The translations under genes and the position numbers were made by a program. Below the pieces are notes generated by a model, which saw only the letters and a program-made list of their open reading frames with translations, was not told the DNA's origin and did no database searches. A stretch of DNA of 64,000 nt from Ulvibacterium sp. Its GTDB lineage: Bacteria > Bacteroidota > Bacteroidia > Flavobacteriales > Flavobacteriaceae. How positions within the stretch are numbered: the first letter of the stretch is position 1; each line of letters starts with the position of its first letter. Shown in pieces: positions 1 to 8,091 of the stretch. Location: contig NZ_JANQOO010000016.1 of NCBI RefSeq assembly GCF_028285715.1, positions 62,001 through 126,000 of the forward strand. The letters run 5' to 3'.

Positions 1-1
1 C

Positions 2-400
2 AGTGATCAGCAGGCCAGGGGCATAGAGCCTTTTACCACGGATATTTTTAAAGGATTCTTGGCGGTATTCTTATTGGATATGGGCATAAGTAGTGGAAAA
101 AAACTAAACGATTTTCTTAAAAAGGGATGGTTTGCTTTTTTCTTTGCCATCATAATTCCCCTAATAAATGGATGTATTGTAGCTGTAGTCAGTTCAACTT
201 TTACCGAAAGTGTGGGCAATCGGTTTTTATTCGCTATTTTGGCAGCAAGTGCCTCTTACATAGCGGTACCGGCGGCAATGCGTTTAGCTGCACCCCAAGC
301 CAATCCTAGTCTCTATCTACCTATGGCACTTGCCATTACCTTCCCCTTTAACATCACCTTGGGTATGCCCCTTTACCTTTACATTGTCCAAACGTTTTGA
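2..400 (+). CDS. Sodium-dependent bicarbonate permease, SbtA family (C-terminal part)
   Basis: The gene enters the window already open: the frame runs from base 2 with no in-frame start needed, giving about 132 residues up to the stop. The visible part begins with an acidic/polar loop (IEPFTTDIFKG), followed by a hydrophobic stretch ending LLDMG and about three further membrane segments (around residues 45-65, 75-95 and 105-128). The 'DIFKGFLAVFLLDMG' pattern and the length of this half are typical of the SbtA/DUF897 permease family, which in cyanobacteria imports bicarbonate with sodium. In heterotrophic flavobacteria the substrate is not established. The TTG at 59 is only an internal codon. 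The gene is followed at 35 bases by tag on the same strand. Family assignment is by eye and fairly good; substrate is inference. Confidence 0.75.
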   Translation, partial: SDQQARGIEPFTTDIFKGFLAVFLLDMGISSGKKLNDFLKKGWFAFFFAIIIPLINGCIVAVVSSTFTESVGNRFLFAILAASASYIAVPAAMRLAAPQANPSLYLPMALAITFPFNITLGMPLYLYIVQTF

Positions 401-435
401 TCTAATACCTATCTTTGGTTGAAAGTTGAACCCCT

Positions 436-999
436 ATGGAAAAACACAGATGCGGCTGGTGCCTGGGAGATGACCTATACGAAGCCTATCACGACTACGA
501 ATGGGGCGTTCCTGTAAAGGACGATGACACCTTATTCGAGTTTCTGATATTGGAATCCTTTCAAGCCGGTCTCAGCTGGATTACCATCCTTAGGAAACGC
601 GAAAACTTTAGAAAGGCCTTCGATAATTTCGATTACAAGAAAATAGCTGCATATGACCAAAATAAAATCAATGCCCTTCTACAAGATTCCGGTATCGTAA
701 GAAACAAACTAAAGATACATGCCACGATTACCAATGCCCAAGCCTTTATGGAAGTACGGCGAGAATTTGGAACTTTCAGTGATTACATTTGGGGTTTTGT
801 AGATGGAAAGCCTATTAAAAACACCTTTAAAAGTTATAGGGAGGCCCCAGCTAATACAGCACTTTCCGATGCCATTAGCAAAGATTTGAAGAAAAGGGGC
901 TTTAAATTTGTAGGTAGTACCGTGGTCTACGCCCATATGCAGGCAACAGGCATGGTAAATGATCACGAAACCCAATGTTTTAGGTATCATGAGGTATAA
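436..999 (+). CDS. tag: DNA-3-methyladenine glycosylase I
   Basis: Removes 3-methyladenine from alkylated DNA as the first step of base-excision repair in the cytoplasm. The 187-residue product matches the Tag family in length. It opens with the zinc-binding region: Cys6 and His19 (in EAYHDYEWG), completed near the end by His177 and Cys181 in the HETQC motif, the arrangement seen in E. coli Tag. The core contains the family signature FQAGLSWITILRKRENFRKAF. The gene lies between the SbtA-like permease and two secreted-protein genes on the same strand; the next start overlaps this stop by 11 bases, so they are probably cotranscribed although no functional link is obvious. Confidence 0.95.
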   Translation: MEKHRCGWCLGDDLYEAYHDYEWGVPVKDDDTLFEFLILESFQAGLSWITILRKRENFRKAFDNFDYKKIAAYDQNKINALLQDSGIVRNKLKIHATITNAQAFMEVRREFGTFSDYIWGFVDGKPIKNTFKSYREAPANTALSDAISKDLKKRGFKFVGSTVVYAHMQATGMVNDHETQCFRYHEV

Positions 1000-1573
1000 C
1001 ATCCTTTTCTTGTTGGTCTTTATTATGGGTCTTTCACCATGTTTTGGGCAGGCCAAATACGAACGGGAGTTCCGTATCTTGAAAAAACAATTCCCTGAAA
1101 AAGCCCTGAACTATATCTCCGAAGAAATACAAGGGGCGAAAAGGGTGCGGTTTTACAAGGAAATAGATAGCGCCAAAATCAGTTTTGAGGCCAAGTTCAA
1201 AAAAGACAAACTCAACTATAGTATTGAGTTTGATGAAAATGGAAAACTTGAGGATATAGAAATTACCATACAACAGATAGACATTCCCAATTCGAGCTGG
1301 GCAAACATCCAAGAATACCTTAGTACAGGTTTTAAAAAATCAAAAATCAGAAAAATACAGCAGCAATATCCCTTACTAGATGGGGAATCCCCTGAAACTA
1401 CCATCAAGAATGCATTTCAAAATCTATTGCTTCCTTCCATAAACTATGAATTGATCGTAAATGCAAAAAAAGAAAAGGAATATGAACAATTCGAAATTCT
1501 CTTTGACGCAAAAGGAAATCTGCTGAAACTAAGAAAGTCGCTGCCACCAAATTATGACCACGTACTCTATTAA
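989..1573 (+). CDS. Secreted PepSY-like protein
   Basis: I chose the ATG at 989 (11 bases inside the end of tag) rather than the upstream ATG at 959, because it places a clean signal peptide at the N-terminus (MRYNILFLLVFIMGLSPCFGQA, cleavage likely after the GQA region). The mature protein of about 170 residues holds two similar units, each with a beta-strand pair and a turn of the type FDxxGxL (DENGKLEDI and DAKGNLLKL), resembling the PepSY-like fold. No catalytic residues are seen. It overlaps the following DUF2490 gene by 20 bases, so the two are translationally coupled and probably act together in the envelope. Function unknown; periplasmic location inferred from the signal peptide. Confidence 0.7.
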   Translation: MRYNILFLLVFIMGLSPCFGQAKYEREFRILKKQFPEKALNYISEEIQGAKRVRFYKEIDSAKISFEAKFKKDKLNYSIEFDENGKLEDIEITIQQIDIPNSSWANIQEYLSTGFKKSKIRKIQQQYPLLDGESPETTIKNAFQNLLLPSINYELIVNAKKEKEYEQFEILFDAKGNLLKLRKSLPPNYDHVLY

Positions 1574-2240
1574 ACCAATATGTGGAGGCCTTGCATTGCT
1601 ATTTTTTCAATCTATAGCTGCACAGAATTTTACCGGTTATTGGAAGCCGGAAGTAGCGATCAATTATAAAGTCGCCACCAATTATTCCCATAACTTTTCA
1701 CTTGATGTTCGCAATTATACATACCGCAACGACAATCTTCAGCTACGTTCCCGTCATTTGGATATCGCCCATTTTTCCAAATTGGACATTGGTAATAGCC
1801 AAAGTTTGGCTGTTGGGATACAATATAGATTTAGAAATGTTTTTGAAGACCAGGAGCAAAATGAACTTCGGTTTACCCAGCAATACAATATTACCCACCA
1901 GCGTGGTACTGTAAGATTTGGAGATCGATTACGAACGGAACAACGAATAACACCAGCTAGGACCATATACCGATTTAGATACCGATTTGCCCTGGATTTT
2001 GCGTTACAAGGTGAGAAGTTGGATATCGGCGAACCCTACTTTGTTGCTTCCACCGAAAGCTTGCTTAGTGTAACCCGAGGAAGTGGACCGGAATGGGACC
2101 AAAGGATTACTACCAATATTGGTTGGTTGTTGAGTGCCCATACCAAATTTCAGACAGGTTTGGAATACCGACTGGAAAACTATACGCAAAACACGGAAAA
2201 TGTGCTTTTTCTATTCTCTTCCCTGATTTTTTCCTTGTAA
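1554..2240 (+). CDS. DUF2490 outer-membrane protein
   Basis: A 228-residue protein with an N-terminal signal sequence ending at SIAAQ and then a regular alternation of polar and aromatic residues (for example YSHNFSLDVRNYTYR, LAVGIQYRFRNVF, YRFRYRFALDF, FQTGLEYRLENY) ending in a terminal strand FLFSSLIFSL. This is the pattern of a small beta-barrel of the DUF2490 family, common in Bacteroidetes. Function is not known. Its start lies inside the preceding PepSY-like gene, and its last 30 bases overlap the 3' end of aat on the other strand. Confidence 0.8.
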   Translation: MTTYSIKPICGGLALLFFQSIAAQNFTGYWKPEVAINYKVATNYSHNFSLDVRNYTYRNDNLQLRSRHLDIAHFSKLDIGNSQSLAVGIQYRFRNVFEDQEQNELRFTQQYNITHQRGTVRFGDRLRTEQRITPARTIYRFRYRFALDFALQGEKLDIGEPYFVASTESLLSVTRGSGPEWDQRITTNIGWLLSAHTKFQTGLEYRLENYTQNTENVLFLFSSLIFSL

Positions 2241-2891
2241 AATCCTAATAAAATCCGTGCGGGACATTTCTTCGGCACCTAAACTTTCCAAATGATCCGT
2301 ATGTAGTTGACAATCGATTAGATGGTAATTTTTTGAATGGAGCTCCTGTGCCAAATGTATAAACGCAAATTTGGAAGCGTTATCCACGACACTGAACATG
2401 CTTTCACCACAAAAAACGTGTCCTAGATCCACACCATATAATCCGCCTACAAGGGTACCCTTTTCCCAAACCTCATAAGACTTGGCATACCCTTTTTTAT
2501 GAAGTTCCGTATAGGCGGTTCTCATATCGTTGGTTATCCAGGTACCTTGTTGATTTGCCCGTCTTACCGTTGCACATTGGTGAAGTACATCTTCGAAGCA
2601 GGTATTTTTGGTCAATTGAAACCTATCGCTGTTCAACACCTTACGCATGCTTTTGGAAATCCTTATCTTCTCCGGGAAAAGTACCATTCTTGGATCTGGG
2701 CTCCACCATAAAATCAAGGAATCTTCATTAAACCACGGGAAGATTCCACTTTGGTAGGCCAGTAAGAGCCGTCCAGGGGACAAATCACCCCCTACGGCCA
2801 GCAATCCCTCTGAATTGGCGTGCTCAACCGAAGGAAATTCCAGTCGCTCCGTCAGAAAGAACAAGGGGTTATGCTCCCTATCCTTTTGCAT
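2211..2891 (-). CDS. aat: Leucyl/phenylalanyl-tRNA--protein transferase
   Basis: Transfers Leu or Phe from aminoacyl-tRNA to N-terminal Arg or Lys of proteins, marking them for ClpS/ClpAP (N-end rule). The 226-residue product carries the family signature in order: EGLLAVGGDLSPGRLLLAY, SGIFPWFNE, ILWWSPDPRMVLFP, then GTWITNDMRTAY, SYEVWEKGTLVGGLYGVDLG and FCGESMFS, and finally LIDCQLHTDHLESLGA. All key blocks are present. It lies 19 bases downstream of the AtoE-type transporter on the minus strand. Its 3' end overlaps the DUF2490 gene by 30 bases. Confidence 0.96.
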   Translation of the reverse strand: MQKDREHNPLFFLTERLEFPSVEHANSEGLLAVGGDLSPGRLLLAYQSGIFPWFNEDSLILWWSPDPRMVLFPEKIRISKSMRKVLNSDRFQLTKNTCFEDVLHQCATVRRANQQGTWITNDMRTAYTELHKKGYAKSYEVWEKGTLVGGLYGVDLGHVFCGESMFSVVDNASKFAFIHLAQELHSKNYHLIDCQLHTDHLESLGAEEMSRTDFIRILQGKNQGRE

Positions 2892-2910
2892 AACTCATTT
2901 TATTTCAAAT

Positions 2911-4290
2911 TTACGCAAAAATGAGTAGTCCCAAAACATAGATACAGCTTCCTACCAACATAAAAATAACGGTATAGGGCAATATTTCCTTAGCCTTAAG
3001 CTTAGTTATACCCAGTAAGGGCAAGGCCCAGAAGGGCTGCAGCATATTGGTAATCTGATCGCCATAGGCCAAGGCCATGATCGCTTTAGGCAAAGGTACG
3101 TTTAGATGCAATGCGGATTCAAGGACCAAAGGCCCCTGTACAGCCCATTGTCCTCCACCACTAGGAACAAAAATATTGACCAGACCTGCACTGAAAAAAG
3201 TAAAGATAGGAAGTGTTGTTCCATTGGAAATGGATACGAAAAAGTCCGAAATCCCGTGTATCATTCCACTACCGGCCATAATGCCCATGATACCAAAATA
3301 CAAAGGAAACTGAATAAGGATCCCCGTTATATCCCCAATGGCCGACTGTAGTGCATGCAGAAAACTGTGGAAACTACCGTGCAAAATCAATGCAAGGCCC
3401 AGCATAAAAAAATTGAGCATATTCGGTGTTATGTTCAGGGTCTTGAGCAATGGTGTATACTGAACAGTGAAGGCAACCAGAATCAATACTCCAAAGGCTA
3501 TTGACAGCCATTTGGCATAATCAAGTCTCTCAGCTCCCTTTGGTTTCCTATCCGGTTCCATTGGGAAGTGATATACGGGCAAGTCCAAATTTGTAGGCTT
3601 CGTGATCCTACCCATCCTAAAGGCAATAAGGGAAATAGCAACGACTACGATCATAAAAACAATAAGGTTCCAGCTACTGAAAATAGTTTGGGATGTGGAG
3701 AGGGTATCGGGTAATTCTGAAAGAGCCCGTGAATTCAATATATTCTCCATCAAACTCCGTAAATGTCCAGCCTCGGATACCTTTATCGGTGCGGAGCCGC
3801 TGATTCCTCCATGCCAAACCATTAGACCAACATAACCACATGCCCCAATCAACGGATAATTTATAGGGATACGGTTCCGCTGGGCGTGCTCTCCTACTTT
3901 TCGGGCCAAAATTGCTCCAAAGATGAGCCCAAGACCCCAATTGAAAAAAGAAACCAACATGGTTGGTAATGCTACCCATAAAGCTGCATTGGATGGGTTC
4001 GTAACAAAACTTGTTAATCGAAGAATAAGCTGTTCCATAGGTTTACTTAACACCAAAACATGCCCAAGGACCAAAATCAACATCATCTGATAGGCAAATA
4101 CCAAGAGTCCGTTATTCCAAACACCACTTTCCCAATACCTAAGTATCGTAACCCAATGTTTTTGATCAGAGGTACTTTCCGTAAACAATAAAGCCATTAA
4201 AATGGTGAAAAGGGTAAGCAAAACGGCAATCGTAAAAGGAGATGGGAGGTATTTTCGAAAGACACGTTCAATGATACCAGTAAAGCTCAT
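2911..4290 (-). CDS. atoE: Short-chain fatty acid transporter, AtoE family
   Basis: A 459-residue polytopic inner-membrane protein with about a dozen hydrophobic segments beginning at YLPSPFTIAVLLTLFTILM. The region FNWGLGLIFGAILARKVGEHA, the conserved 'MVWHGGISGSAPI' block and 'VNIFVPSGGGQWAVQGP' near residues 370-390 are characteristic of the AtoE/TIGR00366 family, which in E. coli takes up short-chain fatty acids such as acetoacetate or butyrate. There are no ato catabolic genes beside it, so the substrate is inferred only from the family. A terminator lies just upstream (4322-4356), separating it from DUF3127. Confidence 0.88.
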   Translation of the reverse strand: MSFTGIIERVFRKYLPSPFTIAVLLTLFTILMALLFTESTSDQKHWVTILRYWESGVWNNGLLVFAYQMMLILVLGHVLVLSKPMEQLILRLTSFVTNPSNAALWVALPTMLVSFFNWGLGLIFGAILARKVGEHAQRNRIPINYPLIGACGYVGLMVWHGGISGSAPIKVSEAGHLRSLMENILNSRALSELPDTLSTSQTIFSSWNLIVFMIVVVAISLIAFRMGRITKPTNLDLPVYHFPMEPDRKPKGAERLDYAKWLSIAFGVLILVAFTVQYTPLLKTLNITPNMLNFFMLGLALILHGSFHSFLHALQSAIGDITGILIQFPLYFGIMGIMAGSGMIHGISDFFVSISNGTTLPIFTFFSAGLVNIFVPSGGGQWAVQGPLVLESALHLNVPLPKAIMALAYGDQITNMLQPFWALPLLGITKLKAKEILPYTVIFMLVGSCIYVLGLLIFA

Positions 4291-4321
4291 TAGCTGAAAG
4301 TAAGTAAAATGAAGGGAAAAT

Positions 4322-4356
4322 AAAAGACCGGCCTAATTTTGAAAACCTGGCCGGTC
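4322..4356 (-). terminator. Rho-independent terminator after DUF3127 gene
   Basis: The 8-bp perfect inverted repeat GACCGGCC/GGCCGGTC (4326-4333 and 4349-4356) lies 21 bases past the DUF3127 stop; read on the minus strand it is followed by a TTTTA run. Confidence 0.75.
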
Positions 4357-4376
4357 CTAGAAATAAGATTTGATCT

Positions 4377-4754
4377 TTAAAAGGGCAAATCGTCGTGATC
4401 TTCCTCATTGAGATTGTCCACTGGTTCAAACGCCTCTACAGGAGGTACAGGGGGCATTTCAGGGTTATTTTCATCAGATTGTAAACTTTCTATACGCCAT
4501 CCCTGTATGGAATTAAAATATTTTACTTCGCCTTGGGGGTTGGTCCACTCCCTTCCCCTAATATTAATACTTATCCTTACCGGTTGCCCAACATTAAAAC
4601 TGTTCAACAAATCGGTCTTATCCTGTATGAACTCTACCAAAATATGTTGGGGATATTGTTCTTCGGTGGTTACCACTACTTCCCTTTTCCTAAAACCGTT
4701 ATTGCCAAAGGTCTTTGTTTCACCCACCATTTTAATTTTTCCTTGTATTTCCAT
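4377..4754 (-). CDS. DUF3127 OB-fold-like protein with SSB-like acidic tail
   Basis: A 125-residue cytoplasmic protein. Residues 1 to about 92 match the DUF3127 family (MEIQGKIKMVGETKTFGNNG, then KREVVVTT...YPQHILVEF, GQPVRISINIRGREW and YFNSIQGWRI), which reads like a five-stranded OB-fold. The rest is a proline- and acid-rich linker ending in HDDLPF. That C-terminal hexapeptide is almost identical to the end of the genuine SSB in this window (EDDLPF at 45724), the tip that recruits repair enzymes in SSB. It suggests a nucleic-acid-binding protein with an SSB-type interaction tip; this is inference. It stands alone between a terminator and the methyltransferase operon. Confidence 0.8.
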   Translation of the reverse strand: MEIQGKIKMVGETKTFGNNGFRKREVVVTTEEQYPQHILVEFIQDKTDLLNSFNVGQPVRISINIRGREWTNPQGEVKYFNSIQGWRIESLQSDENNPEMPPVPPVEAFEPVDNLNEEDHDDLPF

Positions 4755-4791
4755 AATTCCTATTGTTTTTATAGTGTTACTTTACTAGAGC

Positions 4792-5595
4792 CTATTTTGG
4801 AATTCCCATAAGATAGGTCCCCTTCTTTTTGCCTTTTTTAGTTTTGGCATATCCTTTTTCCCAAATGTAATTCTCTTTTTTTAACCCCTCAAGTAATTTA
4901 TCCAAATCTGCTAAGGTATACATTCTTGGAAGCGAAGCCTGTCCATCCCATGCATAACATATTGGAATAATCGGTATTATATATGTAAACACAAGCTGCC
5001 TCCAAGTGAGAGGTTTTACAAAGGGGGTCATAAAAAGAACCATAACCACAAGGATAATGAGACCAATGGGTAAAAATACCCACCAAACTAATAGCGGAAT
5101 ATTATTTTCCCCCAACTCATAAATCAATAAAGGTTGGTGGTTTTCTTGGGCAGACTCCAATATTTTTCTGGCCTCCTTGGGTGGCATGTGGTGAAAACTA
5201 TTGACCATAGTTTTAAGTCCTTCCGGAGCTGTGGCAATGTCAGTGGCATCTACCGAATGTTCATAATAACTGATTCCTGTTTTAGGAGTGTTATTGAATC
5301 TTTGGATAAACTCTTTGTTGGGGTATAAATCAGTCATCATCAATTCTACATGTTCCAAACCTTCTTTTGTATGTAAAATTTTTAATACTTCGGGCATGGC
5401 TCCTCCCGAACCTGAACCCATATCTACTATGCGCCATATTTTTTTGTCATGAATTATACGGGCAATCAAGCTGGCCAAGGCCTCCGAAGTCCCCATCATC
5501 CTCTGCAACACCACTATCAAATTGGTCATACAGTTCCTAAGCCAATTCGGAAACCAGCTAAAATCTTCAAATTCAAATAGTTGGATTCTTTTCAT
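4792..5595 (-). CDS. Class I SAM methyltransferase with membrane segments
   Basis: I chose the start at 5595 because it makes an ATGA overlap with the stop of the flavin reductase; the upstream ATG at 5616 adds only seven residues. The 267-residue product begins MKRIQLFEFEDFSWFPNWLR, then has SAM-binding motif I as VDMGSGSGG (57-65), an acidic MMTDLYP (87-92) as motif II and a later NSFHHMP block. Two hydrophobic helices follow (about 167-191 and 199-213), unusual for this fold, then a basic C-terminus. A membrane-anchored methyltransferase acting on a small molecule, lipid or quinone-like substrate is plausible, but the substrate is not known. Confidence 0.75.
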   Translation of the reverse strand: MKRIQLFEFEDFSWFPNWLRNCMTNLIVVLQRMMGTSEALASLIARIIHDKKIWRIVDMGSGSGGAMPEVLKILHTKEGLEHVELMMTDLYPNKEFIQRFNNTPKTGISYYEHSVDATDIATAPEGLKTMVNSFHHMPPKEARKILESAQENHQPLLIYELGENNIPLLVWWVFLPIGLIILVVMVLFMTPFVKPLTWRQLVFTYIIPIIPICYAWDGQASLPRMYTLADLDKLLEGLKKENYIWEKGYAKTKKGKKKGTYLMGIPK

Positions 5596-6473
5596 AGGGC
5601 CAATAAGATTTTCCATGCGGAAAGCACATCATTCTTGTTCAAATACCCCTGCGCCATTGTATGTAGTTTGTTAATATCTTGATTATCCACAATGGATTGC
5701 AACTCTACATGGCCCTGCTTAAAAGCCACCACTTCCTCAAAAGATGGAATTTGTTGCACGTTCCCCAACTTCCCTAAATCATTTCCGGTAAGTATTTTAC
5801 TAAACCGGATATTCTCCGGAATTTGGTCCACACCCATACCCAAGGTTGATAGGGGTTTTGGAACCTCAAAAAGTCCCGTTACCGCTCTAGTGTACCAATT
5901 GCCTCCCATACGCGCTACCTGATCTATCTTATACGGATCTATATTTTCATTTTCATCCAAAACGGAGGAATCTATATGGATTTTTACGACTTCCGAGAAA
6001 ATCAGATTTCCAGCACCGCCATCCCTACCCAAGGGTTCTACTTTCTTTACCTTACACTCAAATTGTACCGGTGATTCAGCCACTCGATAAGGCCCTACCA
6101 GATCGGATTCCAACATCGTAAGACCGGCCTTGACGAACTCGTTCTCCCCTTCGGCATATTCTGTACTTGCCAAGGACATTTGGTGCACGGTGTTATAATT
6201 CACAATGTTGATGACCACCTCCTTTACCTTTAAAACATTTTCCAAGGTATGCTTGGTGGTATTGTCCCTGACCCTGCGGGCCGGCGAAAAAATCAAGATT
6301 GGAGGATTGGCGCTAAATACATTAAAAAAACTGAACGGCGACAAATTTGGTCTTCCTTCATTATCTTTTGTACTGGCAAAGGCAATAGGCCTAGGGCCTA
6401 CAGCCCCTAATAAATAACCATGTAATCGATTTGTAGAAACCTCTCCTGGAAGTATGGAAACTATTTCCGCCAT
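5592..6473 (-). CDS. Flavin reductase family protein (FMN-binding split barrel)
   Basis: A 293-residue protein. Residues about 10-200 form the FMN-binding split barrel of the flavin reductase-like family: LLGAVGPRPIAFASTKDNEGRPNLSPFSFFNVFSA, then PPILIFSPARR, and the KEVVINIVN and GGNWYTRAV blocks. These proteins bind FMN and act as NAD(P)H:flavin oxidoreductases or as flavoprotein partners. The final 60-70 residues are an extra helical extension. It is translationally coupled (ATGA) to the downstream methyltransferase. The -7 promoter element lies only about 8 bases ahead of the ATG, so the transcript should be nearly leaderless. Confidence 0.85.
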   Translation of the reverse strand: MAEIVSILPGEVSTNRLHGYLLGAVGPRPIAFASTKDNEGRPNLSPFSFFNVFSANPPILIFSPARRVRDNTTKHTLENVLKVKEVVINIVNYNTVHQMSLASTEYAEGENEFVKAGLTMLESDLVGPYRVAESPVQFECKVKKVEPLGRDGGAGNLIFSEVVKIHIDSSVLDENENIDPYKIDQVARMGGNWYTRAVTGLFEVPKPLSTLGMGVDQIPENIRFSKILTGNDLGKLGNVQQIPSFEEVVAFKQGHVELQSIVDNQDINKLHTMAQGYLNKNDVLSAWKILLAL

Positions 6474-6480
6474 TGTTGTA

Positions 6481-6488
6481 CAAATGTA
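6481..6488 (-). promoter_or_regulatory. -7 promoter element of flavin reductase gene
   Basis: TACATTTG on the minus strand fits the Bacteroidetes -7 consensus TAnnTTTG; it ends 8 bases from the ATG at 6473, implying a very short leader. Confidence 0.5.
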
Positions 6489-6582
6489 GCCAATTTACGA
6501 CCCACTTAAAACACACGCATAAAGTCTTTGCACACCATAGTTTGCCAAATTGCGTTATCTTTAAAGATAATAAGCCCGTTGG

Positions 6583-7731
6583 ATGAATTTTAATCCGAAA
6601 AAGAGAACGCCCAACCTCATTTTATTGATTTCTGCCTTTGTAATCGTAAGCCTTATCCTGTGGAATACCAATAGTTTTTTCAAAAAATTTAAGGAAGAGG
6701 AACGATCAAAGATGGAAATCTGGGCCACCGCTCAATCCGAGCTTTTACAGTCCTCGGAAAATATGGATTTGGGCAACCTCACCATTAAAGTGTTGCAAAA
6801 CAACTCTTCAACACCTATGATCTTGGTGAACAAGGACGGTTCTATAAAAACGAACAATATGCCCGAGGACATGGTCAAGGACTCCTTATACCTAAGGGGA
6901 AAGATAAAAAAGTTTGAGAATGAGAACACTCCAATTCTCATAGACCAACAAGGGGAACATCTCGCGACCCTGTATTATGGAAATTCAGAAGTATTGAATA
7001 AATTGAAATATTATCCCATAGCCTTACTGCTAATTATCTTTTTGTTTGCAGCGGTCATATTCTTTTTCTTTAAAACGAACAAAGCCTCGGAACAAAATAA
7101 GCTCTGGGCGGGTATGGCCAAGGAAACGGCACATCAGATAGGCACGCCCCTTTCCTCCCTCTTGGGATGGAACGAATTGTTGAAGAATGAAAGTATAAAC
7201 CCCGATATCCCCCTAGAAATTGAAAAGGACATATCCAGATTGGAAACCATCACGGAACGTTTTTCCAAAATAGGTTCCCTACCAGAATTAAAACCCCATG
7301 ATATTGTTAAAGAGACCAGGGACGCTTTTGAGTATTTAAAACGAAGAAGCTCCAAACTCATCCATTTTTCCTTCAATACTAAAGTAGATACGATATCCGT
7401 TCTGCTAAACCCTTCACTCTATAATTGGACCATTGAGAATCTGGTAAAGAATGGAATCGATGCCATGAAGGGTCGAGGGAATATTGCCTTGGAGATAATA
7501 CCTGATGGCAAATACGTAAACATATTGGTTGCGGATACGGGCCATGGCATTCCAAAAAGTGATTACCAAACCATTTTTAATCCAGGTGTAACCTCCAAAA
7601 AGAGAGGATGGGGCCTAGGTCTATCACTTGTAAAAAGAATTGTGGAAGAATATCACCAGGGGAAAATAAAAGTCCTTTCTTCCAATAAAGAGGGCACAAT
7701 AATGCAGATATCTTTAAGAGTAAATCAATAG
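6583..7731 (+). CDS. Membrane sensor histidine kinase
   Basis: A 382-residue kinase. It has an N-terminal membrane helix (about 12-28), a periplasmic sensor of about 115 residues with no recognisable ligand site, a second helix (about 144-163) and then the kinase core without a HAMP domain. The H-box is KETAHQIGTPLSSLLGW with His184; the N-box is NLVKNGIDAM (Asn290), G1 is VADTGHGI (from 316) and G2 is RGWGLGLSLV (341-350). All ATPase motifs are intact. No response regulator is adjacent, so this is an orphan kinase; the next gene, four bases downstream, encodes a small zinc-ribbon membrane protein that may be cotranscribed with it. Confidence 0.9.
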   Translation: MNFNPKKRTPNLILLISAFVIVSLILWNTNSFFKKFKEEERSKMEIWATAQSELLQSSENMDLGNLTIKVLQNNSSTPMILVNKDGSIKTNNMPEDMVKDSLYLRGKIKKFENENTPILIDQQGEHLATLYYGNSEVLNKLKYYPIALLLIIFLFAAVIFFFFKTNKASEQNKLWAGMAKETAHQIGTPLSSLLGWNELLKNESINPDIPLEIEKDISRLETITERFSKIGSLPELKPHDIVKETRDAFEYLKRRSSKLIHFSFNTKVDTISVLLNPSLYNWTIENLVKNGIDAMKGRGNIALEIIPDGKYVNILVADTGHGIPKSDYQTIFNPGVTSKKRGWGLGLSLVKRIVEEYHQGKIKVLSSNKEGTIMQISLRVNQ

Positions 7732-7734
7732 ATT

Positions 7735-8091
7735 ATGCCAAAAGAAAAGTTAGTGACCATAAAGGAAGCGGACATAACCAACAATTGTCCTGAATGTTTT
7801 AGTCAGGATATGAAAATTACCTTTTTTCAAAAGCATACCTACGGTAGATTAATCCATAGAACCACCAATGAAGTTACCCACCAAATTAAATGTAAAAAAT
7901 GTAGTTCCATAATCTATCCGGTGAGTTGGACGGATGATATTGAAAAAATTTTCGATTATTATCAAAAAATGGCTACACCGCATAAAGCCTCGATACGGTT
8001 TACTTCGTTATTCTATGTGCTTCTACTTGTTTTGGTTTTATTGGTGGGAGCAGGGATGTATTTATTTATGGAAGGAAGTATCACATTTTAG
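7735..8091 (+). CDS. Small zinc-ribbon membrane protein
   Basis: A 118-residue protein starting four bases after the histidine kinase stop. It has two CxxC pairs (Cys18/Cys21 and Cys53/Cys56), spaced as a zinc ribbon, and a single C-terminal membrane helix (about 91-112, SLFYVLLLVLVLLVGAGMYLF). I do not recognise a named family. The topology suggests a cytoplasmic zinc ribbon tethered to the inner membrane. The gene order suggests a link to the orphan histidine kinase upstream, but nothing in the sequence shows the role. Its last 11 bases overlap the HIT gene tail-to-tail. Confidence 0.7.
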   Translation: MPKEKLVTIKEADITNNCPECFSQDMKITFFQKHTYGRLIHRTTNEVTHQIKCKKCSSIIYPVSWTDDIEKIFDYYQKMATPHKASIRFTSLFYVLLLVLVLLVGAGMYLFMEGSITF

